Shown here: piece by piece, positions 49,306 through 62,270 of the stretch
Numbering within the stretch: the stretch's first letter is position 1
How the letters are laid out: every line of letters starts with the position of its first letter
Assembly: GCA_026413225.1 (NCBI GenBank)
Contig: CM048557.1
Coordinates: 69,678,987 to 69,742,986 of the forward strand
Reading direction: 5' to 3'
DNA: 64,000 nt
DNA from: Otis tarda
Lineage: Eukaryota > Chordata > Aves > Otidiformes > Otididae
Notes under the pieces: generated by a model
Told to the model about the DNA's origin: nothing
The model's input: only the letters and a program-made list of their open reading frames with translations
Databases searched by the model: none
Position numbers and translations under genes: made by a program

Positions 49306-52300
49306 AAGAGTGCTAACGTCAGAGCTCAAGCATCGCTTCCTCTTTACCCAACCTCTACGTTGCTGCTCCACCTGAGACAGAATCCAGGCCGTATTTTGGG
49401 AATAGTTAAGTGATAGCAGGTTTAGCCTTGCTGAATTTTCTGTGGAGTTGTTAAAGTCTGTAATATTGACAATACTTTTAATGTAATTTTATAAAACCAA
49501 GAGTTTCTTATGAAGCACGGAGTAGTTTAGCTCCATTTTTGCATTTGCCAGCTGGCTGTAGAAAGCAACGCAAAGGATGCGCTTCATAATGAAACTTCTA
49601 AAGGGCAAAGGAGTCTGATAATAGAATGTGGCAGACTGGAGTTTTTCCTTAAAGACAAATTGTTCTGCTAGGAGTAATTAGATAATACAAATTATAACAC
49701 CAGGAAGGTAACTCTGCTGATGGGCATGCAGGGCGATTGTAGAGTTGGAGATGCCTCTGCCTTGAGCTGCTCAGGCAAGCAGAGTTTTGAAAAGTTTTGA
49801 TGGCAGCAGGAACAGCTGGAGAGAAAAGGCCAGAACTGGAGGTGAAGGGCATGGTAGTGTGACGGGTGCTCCCTCCTCAGGCAATCAGGGAGGGACAGGA
49901 ATTATTTCGAGCACTTTCTGCTTAAGCCCAAATACTCCTGTTGTTGCCTTTTGGGGATTCACTCTGTGCTTAATGTTATTTTTTAACGAGCATGGGCTCT
50001 TGTCTCCATTTCTAGTTGATGCAGCACGCGGACAGTGCTGGGTTTTAATTGGCTTCGGGGATGCTGAGCTGGGGTATCTGCCAAGCCTGCCGTGACGGAG
50101 CATCTAGCCGCCAAGCCACGTGCATGGCTGTGTTCCTCTCTGATTCAACAGTGACAAATAACTGTTCTAAAAAATGAGGCGCTAACTAAATCGCCATAGA
50201 GTTTACCTGTTGAGTGAGCGTAAGAGTTGCTGTTCCTGTGCTCTGATAGCGCTCCGATCCCTCAAGGAGGTGGTGCAATATGCGTCCAGGCCCTGTCCCT
50301 TCAAGGAGTTCTTATGGATGTGGTCTTCTCATGGAAATTTCTTGCTTGTCCACTTAAGAAAAAGAAGCATTTACTCGATGAGAGATAATAGTGAGGGACC
50401 TGGTCTGATTTGCAGTTCTTGTAAGACCAGTCTAGATGGTTTTGGCAGGGTTAAAGGGACTTGAAGTGGCTCCCGGAAGAGGGAAAGCCCTTGAGGGCAA
50501 CGGATTCAGTCTAACGCCAGTCCTGCTGCCAACCTTTGGCATAAAGAATGATTCAAAAGTTGGCAGAGAGATACCACGATGTATATAACATCTACTTCTC
50601 TTGGGCCACCAGAGCCAAAGGAAGCCAAGATTAAAGCATTCGTTTTGCTACCACGCGCTATCCTGTATGTTGCCCAAATTTCAGAAGCATAAAAGTGGTG
50701 AACAACTACCCTGGCACATCTGGGCATCTGCGAGCACATCTGCCATCTGACTTCCAAGTGCCAAAGAAGGGAAAGAAAGAATTGAGCCCATCCATTTTCT
50801 CTCCGGTTTTTGTGAGCTTTTTCCAGCCTGGCGATGAGAGGAGGACGTGCTCCTGATCCACGGGCGGTGCATCATTCCTCAGAGCATCGGTAACGATTTT
50901 CTCACTGCTGAAGGGGAAAGCTTGAATACAGACCGAGTAGAAAAATAAGAGATGCAGGGAGCATAAGCAAAGGTCCATTTGAGATGTTCATTTATGATTA
51001 CCGCAGTCTTGTATGGGAGAGCAAGGTGGAAATTAGGGATACAGCCAGAGCAGGGTATAGTCAAGAGGAATAGATAGGAGTCTGTGGTCACTAGCTGGCA
51101 GAGATTGGGGGCAATACCTTTCGTGCTTGAAGGTATAAATCTGAAAGCAGAAGAAGAACAAGTGTGATTAATTAATCTCAGTAATCTCGACCTAGTCATG
51201 GAGGAGTTCTACAGCTTCTTCTGCAGCACCATGTCCATGCAGCAACTACATGGCCTTTACCTGGTGGAGCAAGTCCAGTTACCTCCTAGACCCCTAAAGG
51301 GCCCCCACTGTCCATTGCAGTGACCAAAAGGGATAGGGTTTGATTAAAAATACAAAGATCTTGGTATCTTTGAGTTCTGTGAGCACAGCTCTCGAACACA
51401 CAGGCATGTGTGAATTTGGGCTCTGAGTCCTCCTTCTTGGTAGTGCTCAATGACCCAGACCATTGCATGGCCCGTTGCCTCTGTGGGACCGTTTCTCTCT
51501 CCAGTCTTCTTTCTCTGGGGCTTGCTTTAATTTTTTAATTTAATTTTTTTTTAATTCCACCCTGTATGAATTACCAGAGCAGTGTTACACATTTCTGTCT
51601 GATCCTGCTTCTTGTCACCTGCCTCGTCACTAGAGTTAAAATAAAGGCACATCTCGGGCACAAGAGGGTGATGTAACGGTAGGAAAGCAGGACACAGGAG
51701 AAACTTGTTTGGCATTTTAAGCACTGGTTAAGGAGAAGTTGAGAGAAAGTTGAGAGCACAACACAGCAAATGCTAGAGAAGTTCTTTGAGGAAAAAAAAA
51801 GTGGGGCTTAGTTTAACCATGTGTCAGGGGAAGCCAAGAAAGTCAAAAAGGGAGAGGGAAGATCCCATTGGGTGAAGAGGGAGTCACAAGAAAAGAAAAG
51901 TGTCATTTTTCTTCTGCCTACAGAGCAAAAATGGAAATAGATGAATGGACATCATTATTTACTGAGTGCTGTGTTTGGAATCAAAGTCACTTATGAGATA
52001 TTTATTTATTTTAGCACACTCAAGGCCCCCACCTGATGGGTAGTAGCTCTCCAGATGTTCCTTTTATCAGGATCACAGTGCTGTCGTCACATAGTCTACT
52101 GCAAAGGGAAAGATGTTTGCAGGCTGGGTATTTTCATTTGTTTTGCTATAGAAAATGTAATAGCTGTACATCAAAATGTACAAATTGGATTCAGAACCAC
52201 TCAAAAATCATTGCATCTGTAGGAATTAATTTCAGGAGAGGAAGTGAGGGAGTTGAAAAGGCTAATTCTCGTGTGTATTGGAATATTTCTAGTGTTTTCA

Positions 52301-52447
52301 TGAAAAATTTTAAGCCACCTTCTACAGGTGGAAATAAGCTATCCTGAAGATTTCACAGCATGCATTTATTTTTGGAAGGCTAAACCAGGTTTTTTTTGTT
52401 TTCCTTTTATGATTGCACTTGGGAAATGAGACAGAGAGAGTTTGGCC

Positions 52448-52468
52448 AAAAAAAAAAAAAAAAAAAAA
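52448..52468. repeat. Poly(A) run of 21
   Basis: An A run after GAGTTTGGCC. No retrocopy is recognisable. Confidence 0.9.
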
Positions 52469-53410
52469 TTGCAACCTGCAAAGGCACATTTCTTATTGGT
52501 TTCCTTGGGTTTGGCAAGTTGAATTTGAGAAGCAGTGGTTCTGTTTTACAATTTCCAGTTCACAGTACTGGTACCTCCTCTGCGTATTCTTCACCAGACT
52601 GAGAGTTGAGTTTCGAAATCGCAGGCTGAAGGGCTGTCATTTGAGATCTGTACCGAATTATTTTAATTGCTATTTAAAAATGGTTGCATCTCCCAGTCTT
52701 CTGATAGAATAGGAAAATTCTTATGCATAATTTTGAAAAAAAAAAAACTATATTGATTATGTCTGAAGAAATTCAGAGGTAAAAGTGATCGATGTAAATA
52801 CATCTTTTCCTGTCAGATCCTGGTGCTCTGACTTCGATCCCATCTTTGGTTACCAAAGATGCTCCTGGCTATAACGGGTGTGTGCCTCCAGAGCAGCCAG
52901 TTTGCCTGTTTTGGAGGTAGTGGGCTGGCTTTCCTAGACATGCAAACACAAGATGTCCCAGGCAGAGCTGTGCCCATTCACATTACCGTGAAATCTGGAC
53001 CATAAAAATAAAACTCTCTTTCTTCACGAAAAAACTTACAGGCAGAATTGAACATATTCATTTGATCCAAGCAATCACTGCCTGCTGGGACTGCCTTGGT
53101 TTGATTTTCATTACATAAGCATGAATTCCTGCTATTTCATTACTATTTTTAATACCTAATTCATATTAACTTTTTGGTCTGGTTTCTTAAGCAAACAAGA
53201 CACCCAGGAATCTCCTAAAGTTGTTGCCTGAACCCAGCTCTTCATTTTAGTCAGCCCTGACACAGGGAGCAGAGGTGCAGGAGGGAGGGAATTGTGAAAG
53301 CATGTGGACCGGTCAAGGAGAAAGATGTAGTTATTGGAAAAAAATTGAAGGGTACGAACATGGTAATCAAGAAGGAAAAAAACATGGACCTGTGGCAGAC
53401 TGTATCGGTT

Positions 53411-53674
53411 GCCCCTCAGTACAAGGACGTTGAGGTGCTGGAGCGCGTCCAGAGAAGGGCAGCGAAGCTGGTGAGGGGTCTGGAGCACCAGTCTGATGAG
53501 GAGCAGCTGAGGGAGCTGGGGTTGTTCAATCTGGAGAAGAGGAGGCTGAGGGGAGACCTCATTGCTCTCTACAACTGCCTGAGAGGAGGGTGTAGGGAGG
53601 TGGGGGTTGGTCTCTTCTCCCAAGTAACTTGTGACAGGATGAGAGGAAATGGCCTCAAGTTGTGCCAGGGGGGA
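53411..53674 (+). mobile_element. CR1 LINE, left part of an LTR-interrupted copy (ORF2 C-terminus)
   Basis: One long frame reads [20 protein letters not shown], then [20 protein letters not shown] and [20 protein letters not shown]. This is the C-terminal part of CR1 ORF2, still uninterrupted by stops over this stretch. It ends abruptly at CCAGGGGGGA, where a solo LTR begins. The element resumes after 54117. The subfamily differs from the GGCCGGGGCT group. Confidence 0.95.
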
Positions 53675-54116
53675 TGTCCTGGTTCTGGCTAGGACAGGGT
53701 TAATTCTCACCAGAGCTGGGAGAGAAGCTGGAGCTGGTGGCCCTGTGGCTGGGGACAGAGCTGGGATAGGTTACTCATTAGTCCACAGCTGGGACAGCTA
53801 ATTACCCAAATGAGCCCCAGGGCTGGGCCATCCCATGGGCCATCCTGCTCAGTGTATCAGTGAGGAGGGTGCTAGGAGAAGCCTCCTGCTACCTGGGGGA
53901 AACCGTGCATCAGGATTTGCTGTGAGCTATTGTGCTGTATTTGTTTTCCATCTCTGTTTTGTTTTCTTCTGTTATTTCTCTTAAATTAATTTTTTTTGTT
54001 TCATCTCAACCCATGAGTTTTGCCACCTTTTCTTTATCTCCTCCCTGTCCCACTGGAGGGTGGGGGGAGTGAGCAAGAGACTGCGTAGCTTGGTCCTGAG
54101 TGGGGCTAAAGTACAA
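53675..54116 (+). mobile_element. Solo LTR of an avian endogenous retrovirus, nested in CR1
   Basis: About 440 bp, starting TGTCCTGGTTCTGGCTAGG and ending near GCTAAAGTACAA. It splits one CR1 copy cleanly. The flanks GGGGA (left) and CGGGA (right) fit a 5-bp target duplication with one mismatch. The 3' third (CTCAACCCATGAGTTTTGCC, then CTCCCTGTCCCACTGGAGGG and GAGTGAGC) resembles the second LTR at 55.4 kb, so the two are related families. I see no clear TATA box. No internal retroviral gene is present, so this is a recombination-derived solo LTR. The family name is uncertain. Confidence 0.85.
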
Positions 54117-54341
54117 CGGGAGGTTTAGATTGGATGTTAGGAAACCTTTCTTTACTGGAAGAGTGGTCAGGCACTGGAACAGGCTGCCCAGGGCAGTGGT
54201 GGAGTCACCATCCCTGGAGGTGTTCAAAGAACGTGTAGACGTGGCACTGCAGGACATGGTTTAGTGGACAAGGTGGTGTTGGGTTGATGGTTGGATTTGA
54301 TGATCTTGGAGGTCTCTTCCAGCCTTAATGATTCTATGATT
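54117..54341 (+). mobile_element. CR1 LINE, right part of the LTR-interrupted copy
   Basis: Resumes CR1 at GGAGGTTTAGATTGGATG and runs through GGCACTGGAACAGGCTGCCC and GTGTTCAAAGAACGTGTAG to GATTCTATGATT. It is continuous with 53411-53674 if the LTR is removed. It is the fullest example here of the subfamily also seen as short tails at 10.66 and 13.04 kb. Confidence 0.95.
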
Positions 54342-55398
54342 CCATAGCTTCATAGCAAGCTCTGTGGAAACCCCTCCTGAGCAATATCTTTCTTTTCAGT
54401 CTCAAGCGTATCTATAGATTTCTCTGTGCGTAATTAGACATTGCAGGAGACTGAGATCTCTACTGCCAAGTGTCCTTCTTGACTTTTGCCAACAATGGCA
54501 AGGGAGTAATTCCTTGAAGGACAAATCCTGCATGGGGGGGACGAGGTTATCACGCTCTTGTGCCTGAAGCAGGACATAACCTTTTTTGTTGTTGTTGTTG
54601 CATGTTTCCTTTCAGTGAAAAAAAAAAAATACAGATTTATTTGTACTCAGGGGTGTATGCTCTCACCCAGCGTTGCCAAAATCAAGTCCCACGCTGTAGC
54701 TTGAGCCTGTGCATGGTGGTCACACTCAACTTTCATTTATTCTGCCTCAGCAGAAAAATCTGCAATAAGAATTGATTACTGCTGAGAAATGCGGTGTATC
54801 AATCAAAGTTTAGGAAAGACGCAGGAGAAAATGGAGCGAACTGAAGAGCAATTTAGTGAGAGAAATTACTCAAGCTGGAGGAATTTGTTTTACTAAACAA
54901 GTTATTTGCTTTTCACTCTGTTTAAACCCCCGTGGTAGGGTTGAGGCTGCCCTTCCCGGCGTACGTGTGGCGTGCTGAGGCACAGCTCTGGCTGTGTGCT
55001 CCGGTTACGGTACGGACCGCGGAACTGCGGTGAAGACGGGACGTGTGTTTTCCTGACTGCTTTTTCACCCTGCTGCTCTCTAGTCATCCAATGGATGCAA
55101 GCAGGAGGCTGTCAGGATTTTGACACAGATCGGATCCAGGTTTAAAATGAAAAATATAGTTACCTAGGAATATTTTTCATTACTCTGCCTTATTCTTTAT
55201 AGAAATTCTTGTAGTGCAAGACTGTTAAAAACCCAAATCTGTAAATGACAGCAATGGTTTTCTTGTTAGTGTTGATTTCATGTGTTGTCATACGGTTGTT
55301 CAGAAATACTGAAGGATTTGCAAAAAATGAAAGCTAACAGAGAAATAGAATACTGAAACTTTGAAAACTGAAGATCTCCATAAAAATTGTGGCAATAT

Positions 55399-55982
55399 TG
55401 CCCTGGGTTTGGCTGGGATAGAGTTAATTTTCGTCCTAGTAGCTGGTGTAGTGCTGTGGTTGGCATTTAGGATGAGAATCATGTTGGTAACACACTGGTG
55501 TTGCTGAGCAGTGCTTACGCAACGTCAGGGACTTTTCAGCTGCTCACACCGCCCGGCCAGCGAGGAGGCTGGGGGGCACAGGAGGCTGGGAGGGGGCCCA
55601 GCCAGGACAGCTGACCACAGCTGGCCAGGTGGATATCCCAGACCATATAACATCATGCTCACTATATAAACTGGGGGGAGTTGGCCAGGGAATGGTGATT
55701 GCTGCTCAGGGATGGGCTGGGCATCTGTCGTCGTGCAGTGAGCAGTTGTATCATTTGTTTTTCTTGGGTTTTGTTTGTCTTTCTTTTTGTTGTTTTCCTT
55801 TTCATGACATTATTGTCTTTTTTTAATTATTTATTTATTTCAATCATTAAACTGTTCTTAACTCAACCCATGAATTTTCTTACCTTTACCCTACTGATAC
55901 CCTCCCCCATCCCACTGGGTAGAGGCAGGGTGAGCGAGCAACTGCGTGGTACTTAGCTGCCGACTGGGGTTAAGCCACAACA
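55399..55982 (+). mobile_element. Solo LTR of an avian endogenous retrovirus (TguLTR5-like)
   Basis: 584 bp, bounded by TGCCCTGGGTTTGGCTGGG at the left and GGGGTTAAGCCACAACA at the right, the TG...CA form of an LTR. The sequence (GATAGAGTTAATTTTCGTCC; AGTAGCTGGTGTAGTGCTG; GGACTTTTCAGCTGCTCAC; GACAGCTGACC) matches a common avian ERV LTR type as I remember it; the zebra finch name TguLTR5 is a guess from memory. A TATA-like ACTATATAAACTGGGG lies at 55661 and ATTAAA at 55846, both in the sense direction of MDGA2. No clear target duplication is seen (ATAT lies on both sides but not aligned). No gag, pol or env sequence is nearby. Confidence 0.88.
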
Positions 55983-58900
55983 CGTATATCCTTAGGCAAA
56001 AGCGTGACAATTAGGAGATGTTTGTCTGTTAAAATATATCAGGATATCAGGATAAAACTTAGCAATAGCTGCACTCCCTCAAGGCATATGTCCATTATCC
56101 CAGGAGTTTATCTGCACCCTAGACAAGCCATGGGTGATGAAGGAGAGGTGTAACCCAGGGGTTCCATGTGTGCCCTTGTGTCTTCTTTGCTCTCCCACCT
56201 TCAAGACCTATTCTAAAGATAGATTTGCTGCGTTCTTCCTGTATCAGTAGGATACATCTGTGCCTTATTTCATAGGCTGTAGTTAACTTATTTTCACAGC
56301 ATTCCTTTGAGCTAATTTTGTGAAACTGGAACATAGAGAAAGATCAGGTATATTCGCTGCTAGTAGGGCTCACTTTGGGAAAGGGATTTTACCTCAGTGG
56401 ATTTACAGGCAGCATCAAGATATTCATACTCAGAGATGCTTCACCTGAAATCTGGACATCCCATGTCCCCAAGGCTGGATGCCATGACCCTCGTGCTGGA
56501 CTTTTTGGTGCAATATTTCCTTTGCGTCTGGTCTCATAGGCAGGCTGTCTGCAAATTCAGCGCTGTGGCCAGTGGCGGGAGAGCAGCAGCAGCTCTTGTC
56601 GTAATTAAAAAGCACGGCCAAAGAGCTTAGACTCCAAGGGCTACCAAACTCAAGAACATAGGGTTTCACTGTACAAAACTGCATGGTGAAAAATGTCCAG
56701 TTAGTGCCTTTTCTGTTGGCCGGGTGTTGAGTATTCGCTGTATTTCTGGTCTTTGGTAACTAATGGAAGTGCTCTTGTGTGCAAAGCAAGCTGTCACATC
56801 CCTTAGCATCTCCCCTTTGCACCTGGATGAGCAATTCTGGCAACCTCTAAAGACAATACTGATCTTTTGAGCTTCCTGACCTGTTTCTAAGGCCACTCAG
56901 GTTGAATAAGTAGCTGCACATCCAGACGATGCATGAAGTGAAACTGCTGAATCTGGGTGAGGTCTGCCTGGATTTTCCCCAGGGCTGTTAATGAGTGCAC
57001 TTAAAAAATGAGCGCCCCAGATCTTTGGATGTAAAAAATAAAAATGAGATGCATTGCCTACTTGGCAATGCTCAAAGCTGAGACTTCACCAACATTACTC
57101 CTCGTGAGTGGACTTAATGACTGCGTAAAGGACAGCGGGTGCAGGACAGGCCCCAGTGCTGGTACCTCTGCAGACCAGGGCTTCCTCTTGCTGGGATCCT
57201 CCCATGCCTCCTGCCTCCAGATTTCTGCAAAACCAGCTTTTACCTTTGCATAGTTTTACATTTGTATTGATCTTAAACTGATAGATTAGGAGTCCCAGAT
57301 GTCTGCTAGGCATTTGGATATTTTTTACTGGGCATAGTCTTGCTGTCTCTCACTATAAATTCTGCCCTTATTGAAACAGATATATGTAATTTAGGAAAAA
57401 AAGTCATCATAAAAAGTACATTTTGAAGGAAAAATAAAAAAGAAAAAAGGAAAAGCAAGTGCCATTACAAAACTAAAGCTGTTTCTTCTCTGCAGAGATG
57501 TACTGTCTCTGTTCATCCAACCAAGGGCAGGGAGGATCGGTTTGTTTTTAAAAGTCCTGTGCAAATGTTGGTTGCAGTTTGGAGAGATGAGACGGTAAAT
57601 GAAAATTATCTTTTTTTTTAATAATGGAATTATATTAGGTTGGCAATTACTTAAACACAAATTTTGCTTGCTCATGGATGAGGGATGTGGGTAGCTAAAT
57701 CACAACGTACTAGCCAGTGTATGTACTAAGTGCTTTCATCAAATAATATACATTACAGAAATTATAGATTGTTGAGATGAGAGTTATTTCTCCCTGAAGA
57801 CAACTGCTTTATCCATTCTTTTGCTGTTAGAGAATTCTTTATTCTCTGAAACATGCACATGTTTAAATTGAATACAGACCATATTGCCTTTCAATAAGCG
57901 AATGAGCACCCTTCTGCAATGCCTCTGTGGTTTTGAGCTGATTTAAAACCTCATATTTACATTTTGAGAACTTCATTAGACATCTAGAGGCTATTTCCTT
58001 TCCTCTTGTGTGGCAATTGTCTTAAATACTTAAGAAATGTTTTGTTGGAACTTTCATATCTAACAACTGAGCTGTTATTTGTTAGCCAAAATTCATTCAT
58101 TCTTTAAAAGTTACATAAAAGCAGTATGTTTGCTTTCCTTCGAAACGCACTTTGCCATCGTGTGCTTGTCTTGTTGCATTATTACTTGTTGATCTATTTA
58201 TGCAGAGACTTGTGTAGATTGCTTAAATGCAGCCTTGTTTTTCCAGTTCATTTACCAGGACAACCTCGCTTGTTCCCAGCATTGCCCGAGCGGCGAAGCT
58301 CCGGCGTGCTGTACGTTGAAAGGGTTGGGTTTGTCATCCTGATCACAGCTACAGTCATTTGTTAGTCACCATGTAATTATTTTGTATGAAAAAAATGTGG
58401 TCATTTTAGGAATCAGAAGAAAACGAATGAGTTCACTAGTGATGGGAGTGGGCAATCTGGCGTTCCACATCCTTCTGGAAGTCGGAGCATTGGGGGATAC
58501 TCACTAAGTTGTGTCACTGAAGCAGAAAACGTGTCTTGGGATAGGTGGTTTCTTGATCATGGAAATGTAGTTGTTGGTAGAAGCGTGAAATGTTTAATTT
58601 CAGCATAGGAACTGAATCTTGATGCCACTCTGATAATTGGATCTCTTGTAGCCCTGATAAAAATAAGATAAACCTGCTGCTTAGTATGCAAAACCACGTC
58701 CATGCTGTTGGCGGTGACAATGCTGGCGGTGCCCAGCTCGCCCATGATGCGGCTGCACCGCGTGCTTTGAGGTGTGGGAGTCGGCACCAGCCTGGTTTCG
58801 CAATACAAGAGCTTCAAATTTGATATGTCACTGAGAAGGAATGAGAAAACTTTCTCTGAAAACTGGCCTTAATGCGGATTAATAATTAACCCGCCTTTTG

Positions 58901-59383
58901 TGAATGCCTAACAAAATGGGGATTAAAAATTGAAAAACTCTTTTAGTAGATGTCGAGCAGTAGCAAAAGAGCAGAGAACCTGCACCGCTGGGGCTGGGAA
59001 CAGTGCAGCTCCTGTTTAATCCCATAGACTTTAGTGAATTCATCGGGGAGCCAGCCGATATTAAAGTCTTAAAATGGATTCTCTTTGTTTATATCACACT
59101 TTAGCCTGTCTTTAAGGAGGAAAAAAAAAATAATAAATTGGCTTGAATGCAGTGTCATCACATTCAAGGTTGTGACTGATCTGAGTCCACACGTTAGAGA
59201 AGTGCACACTGTGACCCTTACCAAGAGCAAAATCATGGCGCCTACCTTCAGTTCCATGGGTGTTTCCAGTGTTTCCATTAAAACACGAGCAGAGAGGATG
59301 CATCTCCAGTGGTTCCAGCCAAGCATTGGCATGGTAGAACCTAACAGGGTTAGGACTTCTTGGGTGATGGCAGTGATGAAGAT

Positions 59384-59695
59384 ATAGGAAAGACAGGGAG
59401 AAACTCTTCAGTAGGGCCTATTGTGACAGGACAAGGGATATAATGGTTTCAAAATAGAGGGAGATATGTTTAGATTAGACATTAGGAAAAATATTTTTAC
59501 GCTGAGGGTGGTGGAACCCTGTCCCGTCTTGCCCAGAGAGGCAGTGGATGCCCCATCCCTGGAAACATCCCAGGCCAGGTTGGCCGGGGCTCTGAGCAAC
59601 CTGATCTGGTTGGAGATGTCCCTGCTCCGTACAGGGGGGTTGGACTGGATGACCTTTAATGGTCCCTTCTAACCCAAACCACTCTGTGATTCTAT
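59384..59695 (+). mobile_element. CR1 LINE 3' end
   Basis: From GATATAGGAAAGACAGGGAG through CTTCAGTAGGGCCTATTGTG and the GGCCGGGGCT core to CACTCTGTGATTCTATA. The copy resembles the 17.8-kb one in the AAACTCTTCAGTAGGGCCT segment, which suggests a shared sub-lineage. Confidence 0.93.
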
Positions 59696-61357
59696 ACTCA
59701 TTGTGCCTCGGGGAGATCAGGGCCACGTATTACAGCTCTGAGTGCGTTCTTGTTACCAGGTTCCACAAGAAGAAAAATAATTATTTTTAAGGTTTTTATA
59801 CTTGTCTTAGTGGCGTTCACATTTTTATTCAAACTGTAGATAACTTTGTTTCAATAAGAGTTCCAGAACAATACAGAAAGCAATAGTCTGATAGTTGATA
59901 TTAAACATCAGTATGATAATCAGAAAACGTTAGCTTTACAGCTCAGGTGAGCTTTGATCCTGGAGCAGAACAGACCTCGACCCCAGAGGAGGGAAGGTGA
60001 CCCTGGGGTGCAGTGGCAGAGTCTGGGAGCGAGGGATTGCCAGTCCTGAAGCGTCGGTGGGGAATGCAGTGTGAGGGGCAGCATGGTGTGCAAGACCCTT
60101 TTAGCACTGTGGGTAGAGTTGGCTGATGGGTACAAGGCTGCTTCTCTCATTAATGGCGGACCGGTATTCACTTTTTTGGTTTAAATTGTGGAGTGAGGAT
60201 GCATTGGAAATAATCAGCAATACAGTTGACGTGTGTGGCACCATCAGAACACCTCTTTTATATCGCAGTGTAACTCGGGAGACTATAAATCCTCCTGCCT
60301 GTAGCGTTTATGGAAAAAGCAGTGTAGCGTACAGGGAATTTCCATTTCTCAGAGTCACTGTTGCACACAGCCTTTCATTTGTAACTGTCTTGCTGAGAAC
60401 TGAAATTGAGGAATGAGTACAATGAGGACAACCTTGTGTGTCTTTCGTCATGGTGACTGCACAGATCTGGTCACCCTCTACTTGTTTCTGAAGGTGCTGA
60501 GGTCTGCCAAGATGTTGTCTGCACATAAGGAATATTTCTGTGTCTCATTAATAGCTCTCTGAAGAATATTGTGACATTAATGTATTTCAGCTTTGGCTTT
60601 GAAATTGGTGACCTAGATTCTTCCAATTTTTTGTATTTCAAAGCATCCTTGTGCGTCTCCCCTGGTCAGCCTCTGGAGGTGGCCAAGACTTCCTGTAGTT
60701 GCTTTCATTAAATGTTCAATGATAAAATGGAGCTCAGTCGTGAACATTTCAGTTCATGCTCATAAAATAAATTAGCAAACTCATATAACACAGCATGCGT
60801 CAGGTTAGGAACACGGGAAATTCCGGATTTTATGCTAAAAGGCCATGAAGCCCTACATGTTGAATTGCCTTGAAGTTTTCTTGCATGCTTTCAAAGTGTA
60901 TACAAAAATCATCCCAAACGTCGCTCAGAGTATTTCTACACACTTGAAAGTTTATCCAAACCCACTTTTGGACCTCACCTTCAAGCTTTTGCTTCACTGA
61001 GCACGTGCTCGGTTTTGACTGGGTGGCTGTGGGTATTTTTGTGCTTTTCCATCCCAGCTCCTAAGCGGGGGGCAGCAGTGCCTTCGCCTGTGTCTTCCTG
61101 GCCTGGATCCATGCTGACAGCCTACTCAGAACAGTTCTGGTGCCACTGGGGCATCGTGTGGAGGTATTTCCTTTCCGTGCTTTGTTTTTATTAAGATAGA
61201 TTCAGGTAGTTTTTTATAAATTCTGACAGTTAATGAATCCCAATTTGCACAAACATTGAAGGAGCAGTGAGTGTATGCTTCCAGCTCGCCGATATTTACT
61301 GCCAGCAGGATGAAAGCAAGTCAAGCAAGTGAGACTTTCCTGGAGCCGACATGATCT

Positions 61358-61415
61358 GCAGCTCCGATCTCCATGGTGGCTGCTCTGCAGCTCCGATCTC
61401 CGTGGTGGCTGCTCT
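61358..61415. repeat. 29-bp tandem duplication
   Basis: The unit beginning GCAGCTCCGATCTCC and ending GGTGGCTGCTCT occurs at 61358-61386 and 61387-61415. The only difference is A versus G after the CTCC, so the duplication is recent or maintained. Confidence 0.92.
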
Positions 61416-62270
61416 GCTCCTCCGCAGGCCGCAGCCACGTTCCCTGCACCGCCAGCAGCGATGCAGCCGCAGTGACCTAGAAAACAAAGGGTTCCACTTT
61501 GAGGAAGGAGTAGAAAGTCAACCGGTACCTGTAAACCGGAGAGTAACTTGTTCAAGCTTGTTATTTGAAAGACTGAAGCTCCTACCTTTCCTTTATTTTC
61601 AGTCTACAGATGTCTGTGGTCGCAGTCAGTTGATAATGAGAAAGTCTCTTCAGACAGCCCGGAGCAATTCACTTCTCTGTACGCTTCCTTCTGGTCACCG
61701 TTTTGCTTTATTGTGTTTTTAACGGCTGTTTTCATCCAGCAGTGCAGAGGGTCAGATGTATTCAAATACATATTGTGTGCTCATGAAAGGGATTTCTGTG
61801 GAGGTTGCGCGGTCGCTGGCTGCAAACTGGAGTAGATCGTTTTCTGCCCGTGCTGTAGCACGGTTCTCATACCCATGCGTCAAATTTGCCACAAAGGAAA
61901 AAGCAAACGGGGAGAAATTTTACCGTCTTTCTGGTTAAAGAGAGTCATACCTGTTATAAATACGGAGTTTCCGCTGTATAATCGCTGTGTGTAAGGTTGT
62001 TAAAAGCAAAGAAACAACCACCTTCCAGCTATGAGGTAGCCTAAATTACAGTTTACTTAGCAAATGGACTAAGGTGTCCTAGTCCATATCTTAAAGGATG
62101 CTTTCATTACCTTTTATTTGTACGGAAAAACAGAAGGCAGTGTATTTTATCTTCCAATGAACAAGTTTTCAGCAGATATTTGTGCTGTATTTTGATTTTC
62201 CTCTGATAAAAATGACCTCTCTCTTTTCTTGGCTTACCATTTTCCACCCTGCCTTTAAAACCTGAGGTGT

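Noticed and set aside
55629..55956. Open frames within the 55.4-kb LTR
   Set aside because: They are short, hydrophobic by T-richness, and lie in LTR U3/R/U5 sequence that does not code for retroviral proteins. No gag, pol or env similarity is visible.
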